DNA from: Natribaculum luteum
GTDB taxonomy: Archaea > Halobacteriota > Halobacteria > Halobacteriales > Natrialbaceae
Direction of reading: 5' to 3'
Assembly: GCF_023008545.1 (NCBI RefSeq)
Contig: NZ_CP095398.1
Coordinates: 682,001 to 746,000, forward strand
Length of the DNA stretch: 64,000 bases
Position 1 is the first letter of the stretch; each line of letters opens with the position of its first letter. The notes beneath the pieces are model-generated. The model was given only the letters and a program-made list of their open reading frames with translations. It had not been told where the DNA came from and made no database searches. Position numbers and translations under genes: made by a program. Of the stretch, positions 26,469-36,159 are shown in pieces.

Positions 26469-26557
26469 ATGTCAATCGAGATGTGCTGTGCTGATATTAA
26501 ATACAGTGAATCAGTTTTCCGGTACGGTTTTGTTAGCCGAGTGAATAGCAATCAAAT

Positions 26558-27677
26558 ATGCAAATCGGTTACATCTGTGGAACAATCCAACCCCAAGCAT
26601 ATTCTCAATTTTTACTAGAACAATTCCCGGAAGATCATACCGTGACAGTACATCAGTTCGAAGATCGCGGATGGACTCCGAAGAAAGAGAATCTTAGACG
26701 GGGGGCAGTATGTTCGTGGTGGTCTTATCCGTTTACAATCGCTACATCCGCGTGGAAAAGCGAATACGATCTCGTTCATATCCAATTTGAGCCTAATAAC
26801 TTTGGCTCTATCTTCGGAGTAGTGTTAGTACCGTTTCTGATTGGAATCTTGCGATTACTTGATGTGAGCGTTGTAACTACCCTCCATGGGCCATTGTTTG
26901 GGAAAGAAGAGCGAGAAGCCTCTGTCGCCATGCTCGCCCCTCGTCCGCTGTTCAAGCCCATGATCATGCCGCTCTTGCTGTTCCTCTATCATGGGATTGT
27001 CCGACTCTCAGACCGGACTATTGTTCATGGAGAAGTTTTCCGGGATCGTCTCGAGGAGACATTTTCTGTTCCAACTAATAGCGTGGAGGTGGTATATCAT
27101 GGCGTCCCTTCGTGAGAAATACGGGTTCGACCCAGAGCGGCCGACCGTACTCTCGTTTGGTGTGCAGAGCCCACGGAAGAGTGTAGATCTCCTTATTGAT
27201 GGATTCGCCAAAGCCAACCTCAATGATAACTGGCAACTCGTGCTCGCTGGATCCGAGTCGAACGAGTATCCCGGTTATCAACAGCAGCTTCGAGAGCAAG
27301 CAACTGAATTCGAAGTTGATCTCACGATAACAGGGTTCGTTGATGCTGGTGATATCCGTAGTTTATTCGAGCAAGCAGAGTTCCACGCACAGACACCCCG
27401 GATTCAGCCTGGTGCGTCGGCTACGCTCTCGTTGGGGATTGGTTGGGAGGTTCCATGCATGGTAACTCACGTCGGGGCAGCACCAGAACGAGTAACTGAT
27501 GGGGAAACAGGCATTCTTGTTGAACCTAAACCAAAGGCAGTTGCAAAGGGATTTCAGCAGTTAGCAGATCCTAAACTCCGAGAACATATTAGGAAACAAC
27601 TGGGAGCAGTAAAGGAAGAGTGGGGTTGGGGACGGATTGCAGATAAACATAACAAGATCTATCGGAGTGTTGTGTGA
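26558..27677 (+). pseudogene. GT4-family glycosyltransferase split by a frameshift
   Basis: The N-terminal frame (26558-27115) starts MQIGYICGTIQPQAYSQF and includes YDLVHIQFEPNNFGSIFG and VVTTLHGPL, then stops after VVYHGVPS. The C-terminal frame (usable from about 27096 to 27677) resumes LREKYGFDPERPTVLSFGVQSPRKS, VLAGSESNEYPG and GASATLSLGIGWEVPCMVTHVGAAPERV. The break falls between the acceptor and donor domains at about 27100, where the two frames overlap. One indel explains it. A sequencing error or translation as two proteins (ATG 27099) cannot be excluded. The glycine-rich IQPGASATL replaces the usual EG-E motif. Confidence 0.82.
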
Positions 27678-28076
27678 ATAAATAATTTAGTTTATATCCC
27701 ACCACCTCTATTTACTGCACTGAATTATAGTATAGAATAATCCAATTGGAATGGTTTGAAAAGAAAATTATAAAGTTTAGTTAGGTGAGAACTAGCTGAC
27801 ATTACGTGGCAAAATGTAACGAAACTTGGAATATGAACAGACGACGATATCTGTCAAGTGTTCACCGCCCAGTTTCACGAGACTGGTGTCTGCTTTGCAA
27901 AATATAATCCATTTTTCAATTGATCGGCGTGCACGCTCTCATCAAGCAATCCGATAGTAGGCTATTGACTGCTGCCAGTTGCCAGATGCGCCGATAGCTA
28001 CGAGAGCAACGCTCTCGTGCGCCCCATTGGAAGAATTTACGTTCTGCTGACGGCGAAGCTGTCGCGGGTAAACTAA
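27678..28076. other. AT-rich spacer with a possible lipoprotein-gene stub
   Basis: No full gene. A 24-codon frame at 27833-27907 begins MNRRRYLSSV, like a twin-arginine signal peptide, and then ends early, so it may be the remains of a lipoprotein gene. A hairpin CGAGAG-CAACG-CTCTCG lies at about 28000-28020. Confidence 0.35.
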
Positions 28077-29921
28077 TCAGCACTTTGAATATACTCTCAT
28101 TTTTCCGTTTGTATAGAGCTTACTTCGGCTCGAGTTTATACTGTGTTCATCTCTAATAACATGATTTGCTGATAGTTGTCCGTTGTCTTCAATGACCATA
28201 TGCCCTCGGCGATCAAGTAAGACACCGTCAACCATGAGCGGAACTGAGCAAAGTTGTTGATCCCGCGTAATAAATCGTGGGTCCGGTGGTCTTACTCTCC
28301 ATTCAGCAATTTCGATTCCGCGATAGTAGCTATAGACAGTCTGACTCATCGCGGCACTGAGTTTATGATTCCATGTCCAGTTGGCTGCCTGATACTGCTC
28401 CTGCGTAAGATAGTTCATCGCTGCGTCCGTATTTGCGAGTGAATTATCTCTCGTATAAATGTCATTAGACGCAGTTACTACCCCACCTGTAACCAACAAC
28501 AGTGCAAGGACAACGCGTTGTACCTGAGAACGTTGCCATAGAGCACATAGACCTATACTGCTAATTAATGCAACAAATGGAATTCCGTATCGGGAGATCC
28601 GGAACAGATTGAGGCCTGCTGCGATCGATTCAAGAAGATACGCTGGGCCTGGGAAATATACAGTCGATAGTGGAATCAGTGCAGTAAGAATTGTTGTCCA
28701 CATCACTCGATTTTGATTGAGAACTGCCGAGTCATTTCGCAGAATGACGATAGTTCCGGCAATCACCAATCCCAAAATAATGGATGACCCAATAAAAGTC
28801 AACAACAGCGGGACCGGAGATTGGAGCAAGCCAAAGTTACTCACTTCTGTTGGAGCACCTCCAAATAGAGCACGAATCCGTACAACGATTACGCTCATTC
28901 GAGCTGCGCTATTCCAAAATACGAATACTGCATATGCCGCAATGATTCCCAGCGATTTCTTCTTGGTCAGTGTTGTCAGATCACTCCCAGAGGCGAAGAA
29001 ATAAGCGAATGTGACCAGTATAACCACTCCAAATAACCAGATATGTGCGAGTTTATGAAGCCAGTTGAGGTATGCAACCCCGACTAGTAATACGATGGAG
29101 TGTCTTAGGGAAAAATGCCGTTGTGAGTTGAGATCGTATAAAACATATGCAAGTGGAAGCATGGTTAGGAGTGCGTAACTAGTTGACGCTATCGAATATG
29201 TGGCAGATTGATTGAACTTGTATAGGAATGGTAGCAGCGTTGCAGGGACTACTGTGTTATATTTGGAGAGAAGTTCTGTCCGGCGAACAAGGAATGCGAG
29301 AAGCCACATTGAGGCGAGTGCAACTGATACGCCGTAGATAACGTATGCAGATCGCGCTGGTAGGCCTGTAACAATCCCATCAATCGCGCCGCTTGCAAAG
29401 TAGGCAGGGAAACGTTGATAGCTAGCAGTGGGCTCTACCTGTTTACTAATCATTGAATTTTTAATCGCAGCCCAGACCCTCCCACCATCACCGGATCCGG
29501 TCCAAAGGACTGATGTGTATGTTGTCGCCAAGTGGAATGTTGCATAAGCGATACTTGATAATATTAACGATGTTATCTGTTTCCGCGTCGATAAAGCCAA
29601 AAGAACTGGTATGGAGAACGCAATGGCTATCGCGACGAACCAGTATCTCGGCCGAGGCTCAAGATGAGAAGTGGCTACCGAAATGGAAATTGAGGCGGCA
29701 AATATAGTTATCAATATCTTTATCACTTTTCTGTTGAATAGATGGTTGCCTGATGATCGTTTGCTTCGATAGAAAATAAGCGGAGTAAGTGAGAGTGGCA
29801 CACATGCGTAAACGGAAAGAATGGCGAATGTTTGAAAGCCGGCTATAAATAGGACAATTGGAATACAAATGGAAAAAGCGGCAAGTAGAATTGAAATGAT
29901 TCTAAGGTAACTCTCTCTCAC
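28077..29921 (-). CDS. Large multi-pass membrane protein, probable GT-C-like glycosyltransferase
   Basis: 614 aa with 12 or more TM helices through about residue 500, then a soluble C-terminal tail (about 500-614). Within the first third is FHLATTYTSVLWTGSGDGGR, and later FLYKFNQSATYSIASTSYALLTMLPLAYVLYD. The topology and position in a glycan island resemble archaeal GT-C or DUF2206-like membrane proteins that use lipid-linked sugars. No DD/E-x-D motif can be pinned with certainty, so the enzyme class is an inference. Codon and base composition are AT-richer than the flanks, suggesting horizontal gain. Confidence 0.7.
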   Translation of the reverse strand: MRESYLRIISILLAAFSICIPIVLFIAGFQTFAILSVYACVPLSLTPLIFYRSKRSSGNHLFNRKVIKILITIFAASISISVATSHLEPRPRYWFVAIAIAFSIPVLLALSTRKQITSLILSSIAYATFHLATTYTSVLWTGSGDGGRVWAAIKNSMISKQVEPTASYQRFPAYFASGAIDGIVTGLPARSAYVIYGVSVALASMWLLAFLVRRTELLSKYNTVVPATLLPFLYKFNQSATYSIASTSYALLTMLPLAYVLYDLNSQRHFSLRHSIVLLVGVAYLNWLHKLAHIWLFGVVILVTFAYFFASGSDLTTLTKKKSLGIIAAYAVFVFWNSAARMSVIVVRIRALFGGAPTEVSNFGLLQSPVPLLLTFIGSSIILGLVIAGTIVILRNDSAVLNQNRVMWTTILTALIPLSTVYFPGPAYLLESIAAGLNLFRISRYGIPFVALISSIGLCALWQRSQVQRVVLALLLVTGGVVTASNDIYTRDNSLANTDAAMNYLTQEQYQAANWTWNHKLSAAMSQTVYSYYRGIEIAEWRVRPPDPRFITRDQQLCSVPLMVDGVLLDRRGHMVIEDNGQLSANHVIRDEHSINSSRSKLYTNGKMRVYSKC

Positions 29922-30212
29922 TATGGTAGATTGCTTTTGTAAAAGGGGTTGAAATAGTTTACGGATAGATAGTGACTAATTAGTAGTATATAAACTTAAT
30001 AATATAGGAAATGGATTTAACATATATTTTCTAAAATAAAAACAAGTATTCTATATTGAGAACCACCAACTATAGTTTATAATATAAAACATCAATTTAT
30101 CCCATATCATACTTACTAAACCGTATAATATTCACCACCGGATTGGGAAAATAATGTTGGTGTCCATAGAATGTTTATTTTAATCATATATGGGGGTAAC
30201 AAACAGTAGTAG
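29922..30212. other. Very AT-rich spacer
   Basis: Rich in TATA-like words (ATAGTTTATAATATA near 30072). No gene. The same 15-bp word recurs at about 38686 on the other side of the 30-38 kb block. Confidence 0.6.
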
Positions 30213-31511
30213 TCAGATATACCCCAATTCTTCAAGACGAGCCTCGGTCGCTGCGTCAATACTCACATCCTTGTCCGAGGCATTTGATTTAGCTTTCTCA
30301 ATCGAGATGTCAAATTCGTCCTGAGCCCAAGCTGGTAATTCGTTGCTTTCGGAGTCCCAGACGACCATCTGATCATCAGACCAGACAGCTCGTATTCCTC
30401 GGTTCCAGTGGTCTTTATCTGCTGGCGGTTCTGGTCCAGCAGCCATTCCAAGCGTTTCAGCTGGTGCTACCGCGCGATCAATCTCTGGGATCTCTCCGTC
30501 AGCCAGCGATTGCACAATCTTGGGAAGGTCCAAATGGCTTACCAATTTTTCGACAGCGCCAACGTTGGTAGGCGGGTTAATGATATCTAGGGGAACATGA
30601 CATAGTGCATCAGAGAGACTACTTGTGTGTCCCCAGAGATTATCTTCTTCAGGATAGCCAAGATTTTCACCGTGATCCGATGTCACAATAATCGTAGTAT
30701 TAGGGAGGTCTTCCGCTAGTTCTGCGATTTTCCGTGTTACATACTCTACCGTTGCTCGGTGGTACTGCCGCATAAGTACTTTATCTCTTTTGGCACATTC
30801 ATTGTATATAAGGTCCCAACGATCAACATGGAGTGATGACCAGCCTTTTTTATCGACGAGGTTCTCGTCCATTCCTCGAAAGAAACTGTACGGCTCATGG
30901 GTCTCCATCAGATTTGCAAACCCAAATACGGATTTGTCACTCCGCTTAACTTCTTGCTTTAGGAGATTAAGCGCAAGCGTTGCACCATCATCAAGAGGTT
31001 CGGGGATGGGAGTACCCATCAGTGTCTTCTTTGCCTGTGCCGCACCTCCATTAAGGAGACTCTTCACTATCGACTGACTCTTTATTGATTCAGCCAGAAA
31101 ACCGAAATGCATACTAATGCCCTCACGGTCGGTGTTTCGGAAATAATCTGTTGCATCAAGCCCATCTAGGAAGGGCTGGTAACGAGGTACATCGACAAAC
31201 CGGTCAAATATTTTATTAAATCCGTATGAGGAGCTAGCATACACATTTGAAGAGACACCAAACGTTCTTCCATCCCATTGATCACAGATTGTATCGAAAT
31301 CGGTCAGATCTAGATTTATGTTATGAGCATGGATCCCGTGTTGACTGGGCAACATTCCAGTGAAAATACTTGGATGGCTTGGGACACTCCAACAAGACGC
31401 AGCGCGTGCATTTTCAAACCGTAGTCCTGCAATATCGCGTGTGTGGGACACCGAATCATACACATCCTTTCTCGCCGAATCTAGGGCGATTAACAATACG
31501 TTCTGGCTCAT
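30213..31511 (-). CDS. Sulfatase-superfamily hydrolase/transferase
   Basis: 432 aa, cytoplasmic in appearance. MSQNVLLIALDSARKDVYD supplies the first metal-binding Asp. The nucleophile region ASCWSVPSHPSIFTGMLPSQHG matches the sulfatase C/S-x-P-S-R signature, but with Ser as nucleophile and His in place of Arg. ETHEPYSFF and TTIIVTSDHGENLGYP (DHG metal site) follow, then LGHTS-type WGHTSSLSDALCHVPL. The C-terminus LEELGYI is typical of haloarchaeal family members. Such proteins may be sulfatases, phosphodiesterases or phosphoglycerol-type transferases acting on glycans; the altered motif leaves activity open. Confidence 0.88.
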   Translation of the reverse strand: MSQNVLLIALDSARKDVYDSVSHTRDIAGLRFENARAASCWSVPSHPSIFTGMLPSQHGIHAHNINLDLTDFDTICDQWDGRTFGVSSNVYASSSYGFNKIFDRFVDVPRYQPFLDGLDATDYFRNTDREGISMHFGFLAESIKSQSIVKSLLNGGAAQAKKTLMGTPIPEPLDDGATLALNLLKQEVKRSDKSVFGFANLMETHEPYSFFRGMDENLVDKKGWSSLHVDRWDLIYNECAKRDKVLMRQYHRATVEYVTRKIAELAEDLPNTTIIVTSDHGENLGYPEEDNLWGHTSSLSDALCHVPLDIINPPTNVGAVEKLVSHLDLPKIVQSLADGEIPEIDRAVAPAETLGMAAGPEPPADKDHWNRGIRAVWSDDQMVVWDSESNELPAWAQDEFDISIEKAKSNASDKDVSIDAATEARLEELGYI

Positions 31512-31927
31512 TAACTGATGTTAGATCAGGAATACAAGCCATATATCCCTTGGGATATTATTTGAGGTATGAATTGTCGCAATAGTTGATCCAGTAGGAT
31601 CGTCTGCAAGGATTCCGTTTTTACCCCATACGTCCCCGCAGATGAAAATGCTCTCGCTATATACATTTAGCTGGATACCTACCGAATTTTCCGCTCTCGC
31701 GCTTACGGACAACGTTCTTTCTAACCATCTACAATCCTAGTTCTATACACATTGTTGACTATCCATGAGATTGCCACCCCATCTAAATATAATTACTTAT
31801 AATTAAATTTACTATGTGGTTTAAAACATAATAAAATACTATAAAATCACACTATATTTTAATGGGCTAGTGTAGTTACACTCCCAGAAGAGAAAGACTA
31901 AATACTTGGACTTATCGATAACCGCAC
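31512..31927. other. Divergent AT-rich promoter region
   Basis: This lies between the two divergent sulfatase-superfamily genes. The stretch 31780-31860 is almost entirely A/T. A short frame 31521-31712 (minus) has no support. Confidence 0.55.
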
Positions 31928-33178
31928 ATGCTACAGACTATCGATATAGAAAATATTGTAATTTTAGTTGGGGATGCTATTCGATGGGATTCTGCATTCG
32001 ATCAGTTGTCAGAGTATGGTCCAACAATAAAGACAGTCGGCGCATCGCTCCATACGCCGACTTCGTTCACAACGATGCTCTCAGGAACACAACCAACCGA
32101 GCACTCGGTAACTGGTTTTCACCAACAATTTCGGGGAGAAACTCATATCTTTGATGTCCATTCACATACGACGGCATGGAATACCGGCGAAGTGAGCGGG
32201 TGGCTTAGTTCGAAACAGGCCATATTCGGTAAACAACCGCAGAAAAACCTCGCCGAGATGGAGCCGCCGTTTATCTGGGTCAATCGTGATTTTGGCGGGC
32301 ACGCACCCTACAATCGTTATAGTTCTGGAGAGACCCCAACAACGGATGATGGGAAGAGCTATCACGAGATCACCTCGCAGGAATATCTTGATCGGTATGC
32401 CGGTGATGAAGCGCGAATGCGACGAGAGTATGAAGCAGGCGCTAGCGCCTTCATTGATCGTGTAGACGACTATCTCACTCAGTTAGAGGAGCGCGGACTT
32501 CGGGACGACACACTCGTAGTCGTCACATCGGATCATGGTGAACTCCTCGGCGAGTATGGCCAAATCGGCCATGACTATCCAGCAGTTCCAGAATTAGTCT
32601 ATGTCCCTACGACATTTATCCATCCGGATTTAGATCCTGGCCAACAAACGGGCGGAGTGATGCGACATATCGATTTACTTCCGACCGCTTATGAGGCAGC
32701 GGGGATAGAGACGTCGGTTTCGTTCCCCGGTCGGTCGCTCTTCTCCGAGCCCCTTGCCGAATACGGGGTGAACTACTACAACCGATCGATCTCTGACTAT
32801 GTCTTCCGTCTGCTCCATGATTCGGTAGGAAAGGGAGAGTATGCCCGTCACTTCCCAGACATTCAATTCGAACTGGCAAGCGTATGGGATGAAGAAGGCG
32901 GATATGTATTCAATCGGACGCCGACGGTCGGAAAGCATCTGTTCTATCTCTTTCGTGTCTTTATGCTTGGCCAGGGGAAACACATTCGCCGAACGAAGTC
33001 GTATCGGCGAGCATATAAGACGCTGACCGAGGCAGAGTCTGTCTACGGCTCGCCGGATTTCACCCGGGAAACAGCATTAGAGATCCTAACGGACTTGCCA
33101 ACGACGGATGCCAAGGAGACGGACCAAGAGTATAGCGATGAGCGAATTGAGCATTTAAAGGATCTGGGGTATATGTGA
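31928..33178 (+). CDS. Sulfatase-superfamily protein (second intact member)
   Basis: 416 aa. N-terminal VILVGDAIRWDS carries the metal-binding Asp. The nucleophile region is SLHTPTSFTTMLSGTQP, where Thr replaces the usual Cys/Ser. Metal-site motifs LVVVTSDHGELLGEYGQIGHDYP (DHG) and HIDLLPTAYEAAG follow. LKDLGYM is the usual C-terminus. It differs clearly from the 30213 product, so the two are old paralogues rather than a recent duplication. Its stop TGA overlaps the next ATG (TGATG at 33176-33180), which couples it to the GT4 gene. A glycan-modifying role is inferred. Confidence 0.87.
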   Translation: MLQTIDIENIVILVGDAIRWDSAFDQLSEYGPTIKTVGASLHTPTSFTTMLSGTQPTEHSVTGFHQQFRGETHIFDVHSHTTAWNTGEVSGWLSSKQAIFGKQPQKNLAEMEPPFIWVNRDFGGHAPYNRYSSGETPTTDDGKSYHEITSQEYLDRYAGDEARMRREYEAGASAFIDRVDDYLTQLEERGLRDDTLVVVTSDHGELLGEYGQIGHDYPAVPELVYVPTTFIHPDLDPGQQTGGVMRHIDLLPTAYEAAGIETSVSFPGRSLFSEPLAEYGVNYYNRSISDYVFRLLHDSVGKGEYARHFPDIQFELASVWDEEGGYVFNRTPTVGKHLFYLFRVFMLGQGKHIRRTKSYRRAYKTLTEAESVYGSPDFTRETALEILTDLPTTDAKETDQEYSDERIEHLKDLGYM

Positions 33179-34344
33179 TGGACGTCCTATATATCCTCTC
33201 GCAGAGTGAAAGTGGGCTGCCCCATTATACGGCACAGTTAGCGAACGCCGTCGCGAAAGAGGCGAACGTTACAGTTCTTAAACCATCGGAGACAACTGCC
33301 GATGATGTCTTTTCCGACGACGTTCGGACAATAAACGCCTTCCAGCCGATGGAGCTCTCATTGGTCGAACTCGCGCAATGGAACATCTCGCCGAAAGCAG
33401 TCGCGGATGGCTTTCTCTCGTACCGCAACCTCACGAAGGTTCCGGATCTCGACCCTGACGTTGTCCATACCCCGACAAACCTCTTCCCACAAGTCCAACT
33501 TGCGGCGAAGTGGTACGGGATCGGTGATTCGTATCCGTTTATCGTCACGTATCACGAGGTATTCCCAAACAAGCTCCTCCCCGACCGTCCCCTCCCTGGA
33601 ATCGTTCATAACTGGATCAATCGGGGGCTTCCGTCGCCAGCCGAGGAAAAGACGATCGTTCATACAGATGCCGCAAAGGCAAACCTCGTTGAACGTGGTC
33701 GACCATCGGATGATGTCCATGTCATCTCACACCCGAGCTATGACATGTTCGATAATGCTGAGATGAAGACCAGAGAGGAGAAAAATACCATTCTTTATTT
33801 CGGGACTATTGTTCCGTATAAAGATATTGATCTCTTTACGAGTGCAGCGGTGAAAGCTGCTCAGGAGATTAACGACCTGACAGCGATCATCGCGGGGAAT
33901 GGGGAACTGCCCAAGGCCAGCAGGAAACGGATCCAAAACCACCCTGATCTCTTCGAGGTTCGAACGGAGTTCGTTCCGAACGACGAAGTGGGCGAATATT
34001 TCGAACGGGCACAGGCACTCATTCTCCCTTATCTAAGCCGAGAAGGACAAATGGGCCATAGCGGTGTCCGCACGATCGGCCACTCATTCGGAGTGCCAAT
34101 AATTGCGACAGATGTAGGCGAATTCAAAGCCCAGATTGCCGACAGTGGGAGTGGTCTCATCGTACCAGAAGGCGATTCAGCAGCATTGGCTTCCGCTATT
34201 CAGCGGCTCTTGGAGAACGATGACGAACGAGAATCGATGGCACAACAATCACAGCAACAATCAAATGAGATCTCTTGGACAGAGTTTGCCGACCGCCATC
34301 TTACTATCTATGAACAGGCAATAGATAGTTCTGATAATAGATAG
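33178..34344 (+). CDS. GT4-family glycosyltransferase
   Basis: 388 aa from ATG 33178 (MDVLYILSQSESGLPHYTAQ), which overlaps the stop of the upstream sulfatase by one base. The N-terminal acceptor domain includes DPDVVHTPTNLFPQVQL. The donor domain includes NTILYFGTIVPYKDIDLF (near 205), LTAIIAGNGELPKAS, FERAQALILPYLSREGQMGHSGV, and then the GVPIIATDVGEFKAQI segment. The last Glu of the E-x7-E motif is replaced by a QMGHSG-type sequence, as in a subset of GT4 enzymes. It forms a two-gene operon with the sulfatase-like gene and converges on the ATP-grasp gene, with only 1 bp between the stops. Confidence 0.9.
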   Translation: MDVLYILSQSESGLPHYTAQLANAVAKEANVTVLKPSETTADDVFSDDVRTINAFQPMELSLVELAQWNISPKAVADGFLSYRNLTKVPDLDPDVVHTPTNLFPQVQLAAKWYGIGDSYPFIVTYHEVFPNKLLPDRPLPGIVHNWINRGLPSPAEEKTIVHTDAAKANLVERGRPSDDVHVISHPSYDMFDNAEMKTREEKNTILYFGTIVPYKDIDLFTSAAVKAAQEINDLTAIIAGNGELPKASRKRIQNHPDLFEVRTEFVPNDEVGEYFERAQALILPYLSREGQMGHSGVRTIGHSFGVPIIATDVGEFKAQIADSGSGLIVPEGDSAALASAIQRLLENDDERESMAQQSQQQSNEISWTEFADRHLTIYEQAIDSSDNR

Positions 34345-34345
34345 C

Positions 34346-35500
34346 CTATCGTAAGATAACTTTTTTCCACATGTCTATGTCGAAGGAATACCGAGCCATC
34401 GCAGCTAGCCGACCGATAATTGGAAGAGGATCATCACTATCGGCGATATCGTAGTACAGATTCTCTGCCTGAAGAGGAAAGAAATCTTGTACGTTTTGTG
34501 TCCGTGCTAGATAGAGCAAATCACCTGGCAAGAGATACCGACACTGGGTCCCAGTTTGATAATCCAAGGTGGCTTCGAGTGGTTTTCCGAGTGCGCACTG
34601 CATGAGGAGCCACGGAAAATCAATGCCAGAATAGTAGGGGAGGTGAAGCGATCCCCAAAACCGGGGGTTGATTTCCATCAATTGTGGTGTATCAGTCCGT
34701 AGATCATTTTTGAACTCCACCATTGCCACGCCTTCCCAGTCGGCATCTAGCAGTAATTTGCGTCCCGCCTCTAGGATTGTTTCATTATGAACGCTTTCTC
34801 GTAGCGTTGAGGGGCCGCCGTTCGGAGGATACTCCCGAAGCCGCTGATAGGCGAATTGGGCTTTCACCTCCCCATCCCAGATGAGAAAAGCACCGCCCAT
34901 CCCACGTCCCTCGACTGGGATTCGTTCTTGGACAAGTGGGCGCGGATACTTCCCATGGACCTCTGCGTATGCTGCACGAAAGGCAGCCGGTGATTCGATG
35001 AACCGAAGACCACGAGATCCGGAACTATCCCGTGGTTTGATGACCACGGGAAACTCCAAGCCATCGATCTGTGAGACAGCATCACCAACGTCTGATGGAA
35101 ACACTGTCTTCGGATGTGGAACCCCGAGACGGGCCGCACGGCGCATTACCGCATCTTTCTGGACGAGTGCATCGAACTTCTTACGGCCAGCAACTGGAAC
35201 AGCCGTATGGTCCGATAACGTCTCAGCATGATGGTTGACCAGGCGGGTGGCTTCATGGCCAATCGGCATCAGGACGTCGATCTCGTGGCGGTCAAGGAAG
35301 CGATGGAGAAACCTGATGAACGACATGGGTTCTTCTTCAGGAGAGGGATAGACTACCGTCCGATCAACGTATTTAGAGGCGAAGGCGGTCGCAAACCGGG
35401 TTGATTCGCCACAGACGACTGTTACATCACGACGGCCGAGCGATCGAACTGCTGCCAGTGCACTTCGAAGTTGGCCATCGGTTACAAAGACGGTCGTCAT
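34346..35500 (-). CDS. ATP-grasp carboxylate-amine ligase-like enzyme
   Basis: 384 aa. The N-terminal Rossmann-like preATP-grasp domain (MTTVFVTDGQLRSALAAVRSLG) is followed by the ATP-grasp core: FPVVIKPRDSSGSRGLRFI near 150-168 (phosphate-binding loop), PLVQERIPVEGRGMGG, MVEFKNDLRTDTPQLMEINPRFWGS near 268-292 (metal and ATP residues E..N-P-R). It forms an acyl phosphate and couples a carboxylate to an amine. It is the last gene of a four-gene operon; ATGA overlaps the PHP stop by 4 bp. It may attach an amino acid or amine to a carboxylated sugar or lipid in the glycan, which is an inference from context. Confidence 0.9.
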   Translation of the reverse strand: MTTVFVTDGQLRSALAAVRSLGRRDVTVVCGESTRFATAFASKYVDRTVVYPSPEEEPMSFIRFLHRFLDRHEIDVLMPIGHEATRLVNHHAETLSDHTAVPVAGRKKFDALVQKDAVMRRAARLGVPHPKTVFPSDVGDAVSQIDGLEFPVVIKPRDSSGSRGLRFIESPAAFRAAYAEVHGKYPRPLVQERIPVEGRGMGGAFLIWDGEVKAQFAYQRLREYPPNGGPSTLRESVHNETILEAGRKLLLDADWEGVAMVEFKNDLRTDTPQLMEINPRFWGSLHLPYYSGIDFPWLLMQCALGKPLEATLDYQTGTQCRYLLPGDLLYLARTQNVQDFFPLQAENLYYDIADSDDPLPIIGRLAAMARYSFDIDMWKKVILR

Positions 35501-36159
35501 TTCTGTCCAACCACCGTCTCTCGCATACTTTTGTACAGCTCCATACCGTAACTCAGCCCATGGAATAGGTAGTATGGCGATTCAGTTCCAAGTGGTTGCA
35601 CCTTGCCCTCCAAGAGTGCCGTTTTGAGAGCGGCAGGGCTGAGCGTTGCCGCTTCAATCCTCGTTCGCGCCCGACCGATCTCCCAGGGTGTGTGTGCATC
35701 GCTCCCCCCAACGGTCGGAAGGGTGCTCTCAGCAGCTAGTTCACCGGCCGCCGCATTGTTCTTCTCCTTGGAACGCGCGTTTATTCTCTCAATGGCGTCC
35801 ACTTGGTGAAGCAACGAGCGGGGATACTCGCTGACTTTCCGATACGGATGGGGAAGGATAGCGATTCCGTCCTGACGATGGATTTCATCGATAGCACTGG
35901 TGAAGGTCGTAGATTCGACCGGCTGATCAAGAAATAGCCCGACCAAGTCGTCGTAATCTGATGTTCGAATCTCTTGGCCAGGGATTACTAGAACTGAATC
36001 TGTCTTCGAGCGGACTTCTTCATGGGCACCATATGCATTATGGTCGGTGATCGCAATGGCATCTAACCCTGCTTGCTCTGCATATCTGGCTACGATTTCC
36101 GGAGATTGTAACGAATCGTATGATTTCGATGTATGGATGTGAAGGTCTGCTTCAATCAT
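35497..36159 (-). CDS. PHP-domain phosphoesterase
   Basis: 220 aa from ATG 36159 (MIEADLHIHTSKSYDS), chosen because it overlaps the deacetylase stop by 8 bp; an upstream in-frame ATG at 36192 is less likely. The four PHP metal motifs are present: DLHIHTS (5-11), AITDHNAYGAHEE, ILPHPYRK near 102-109, and GGSDAHTPWEIG near 153-164. This supports a trinuclear-metal phosphoesterase such as a phosphotyrosine or sugar-phosphate phosphatase. Coupling to the deacetylase and ATP-grasp genes suggests it removes a phosphate from a glycan intermediate. Confidence 0.9.
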   Translation of the reverse strand: MIEADLHIHTSKSYDSLQSPEIVARYAEQAGLDAIAITDHNAYGAHEEVRSKTDSVLVIPGQEIRTSDYDDLVGLFLDQPVESTTFTSAIDEIHRQDGIAILPHPYRKVSEYPRSLLHQVDAIERINARSKEKNNAAAGELAAESTLPTVGGSDAHTPWEIGRARTRIEAATLSPAALKTALLEGKVQPLGTESPYYLFHGLSYGMELYKSMRETVVGQK

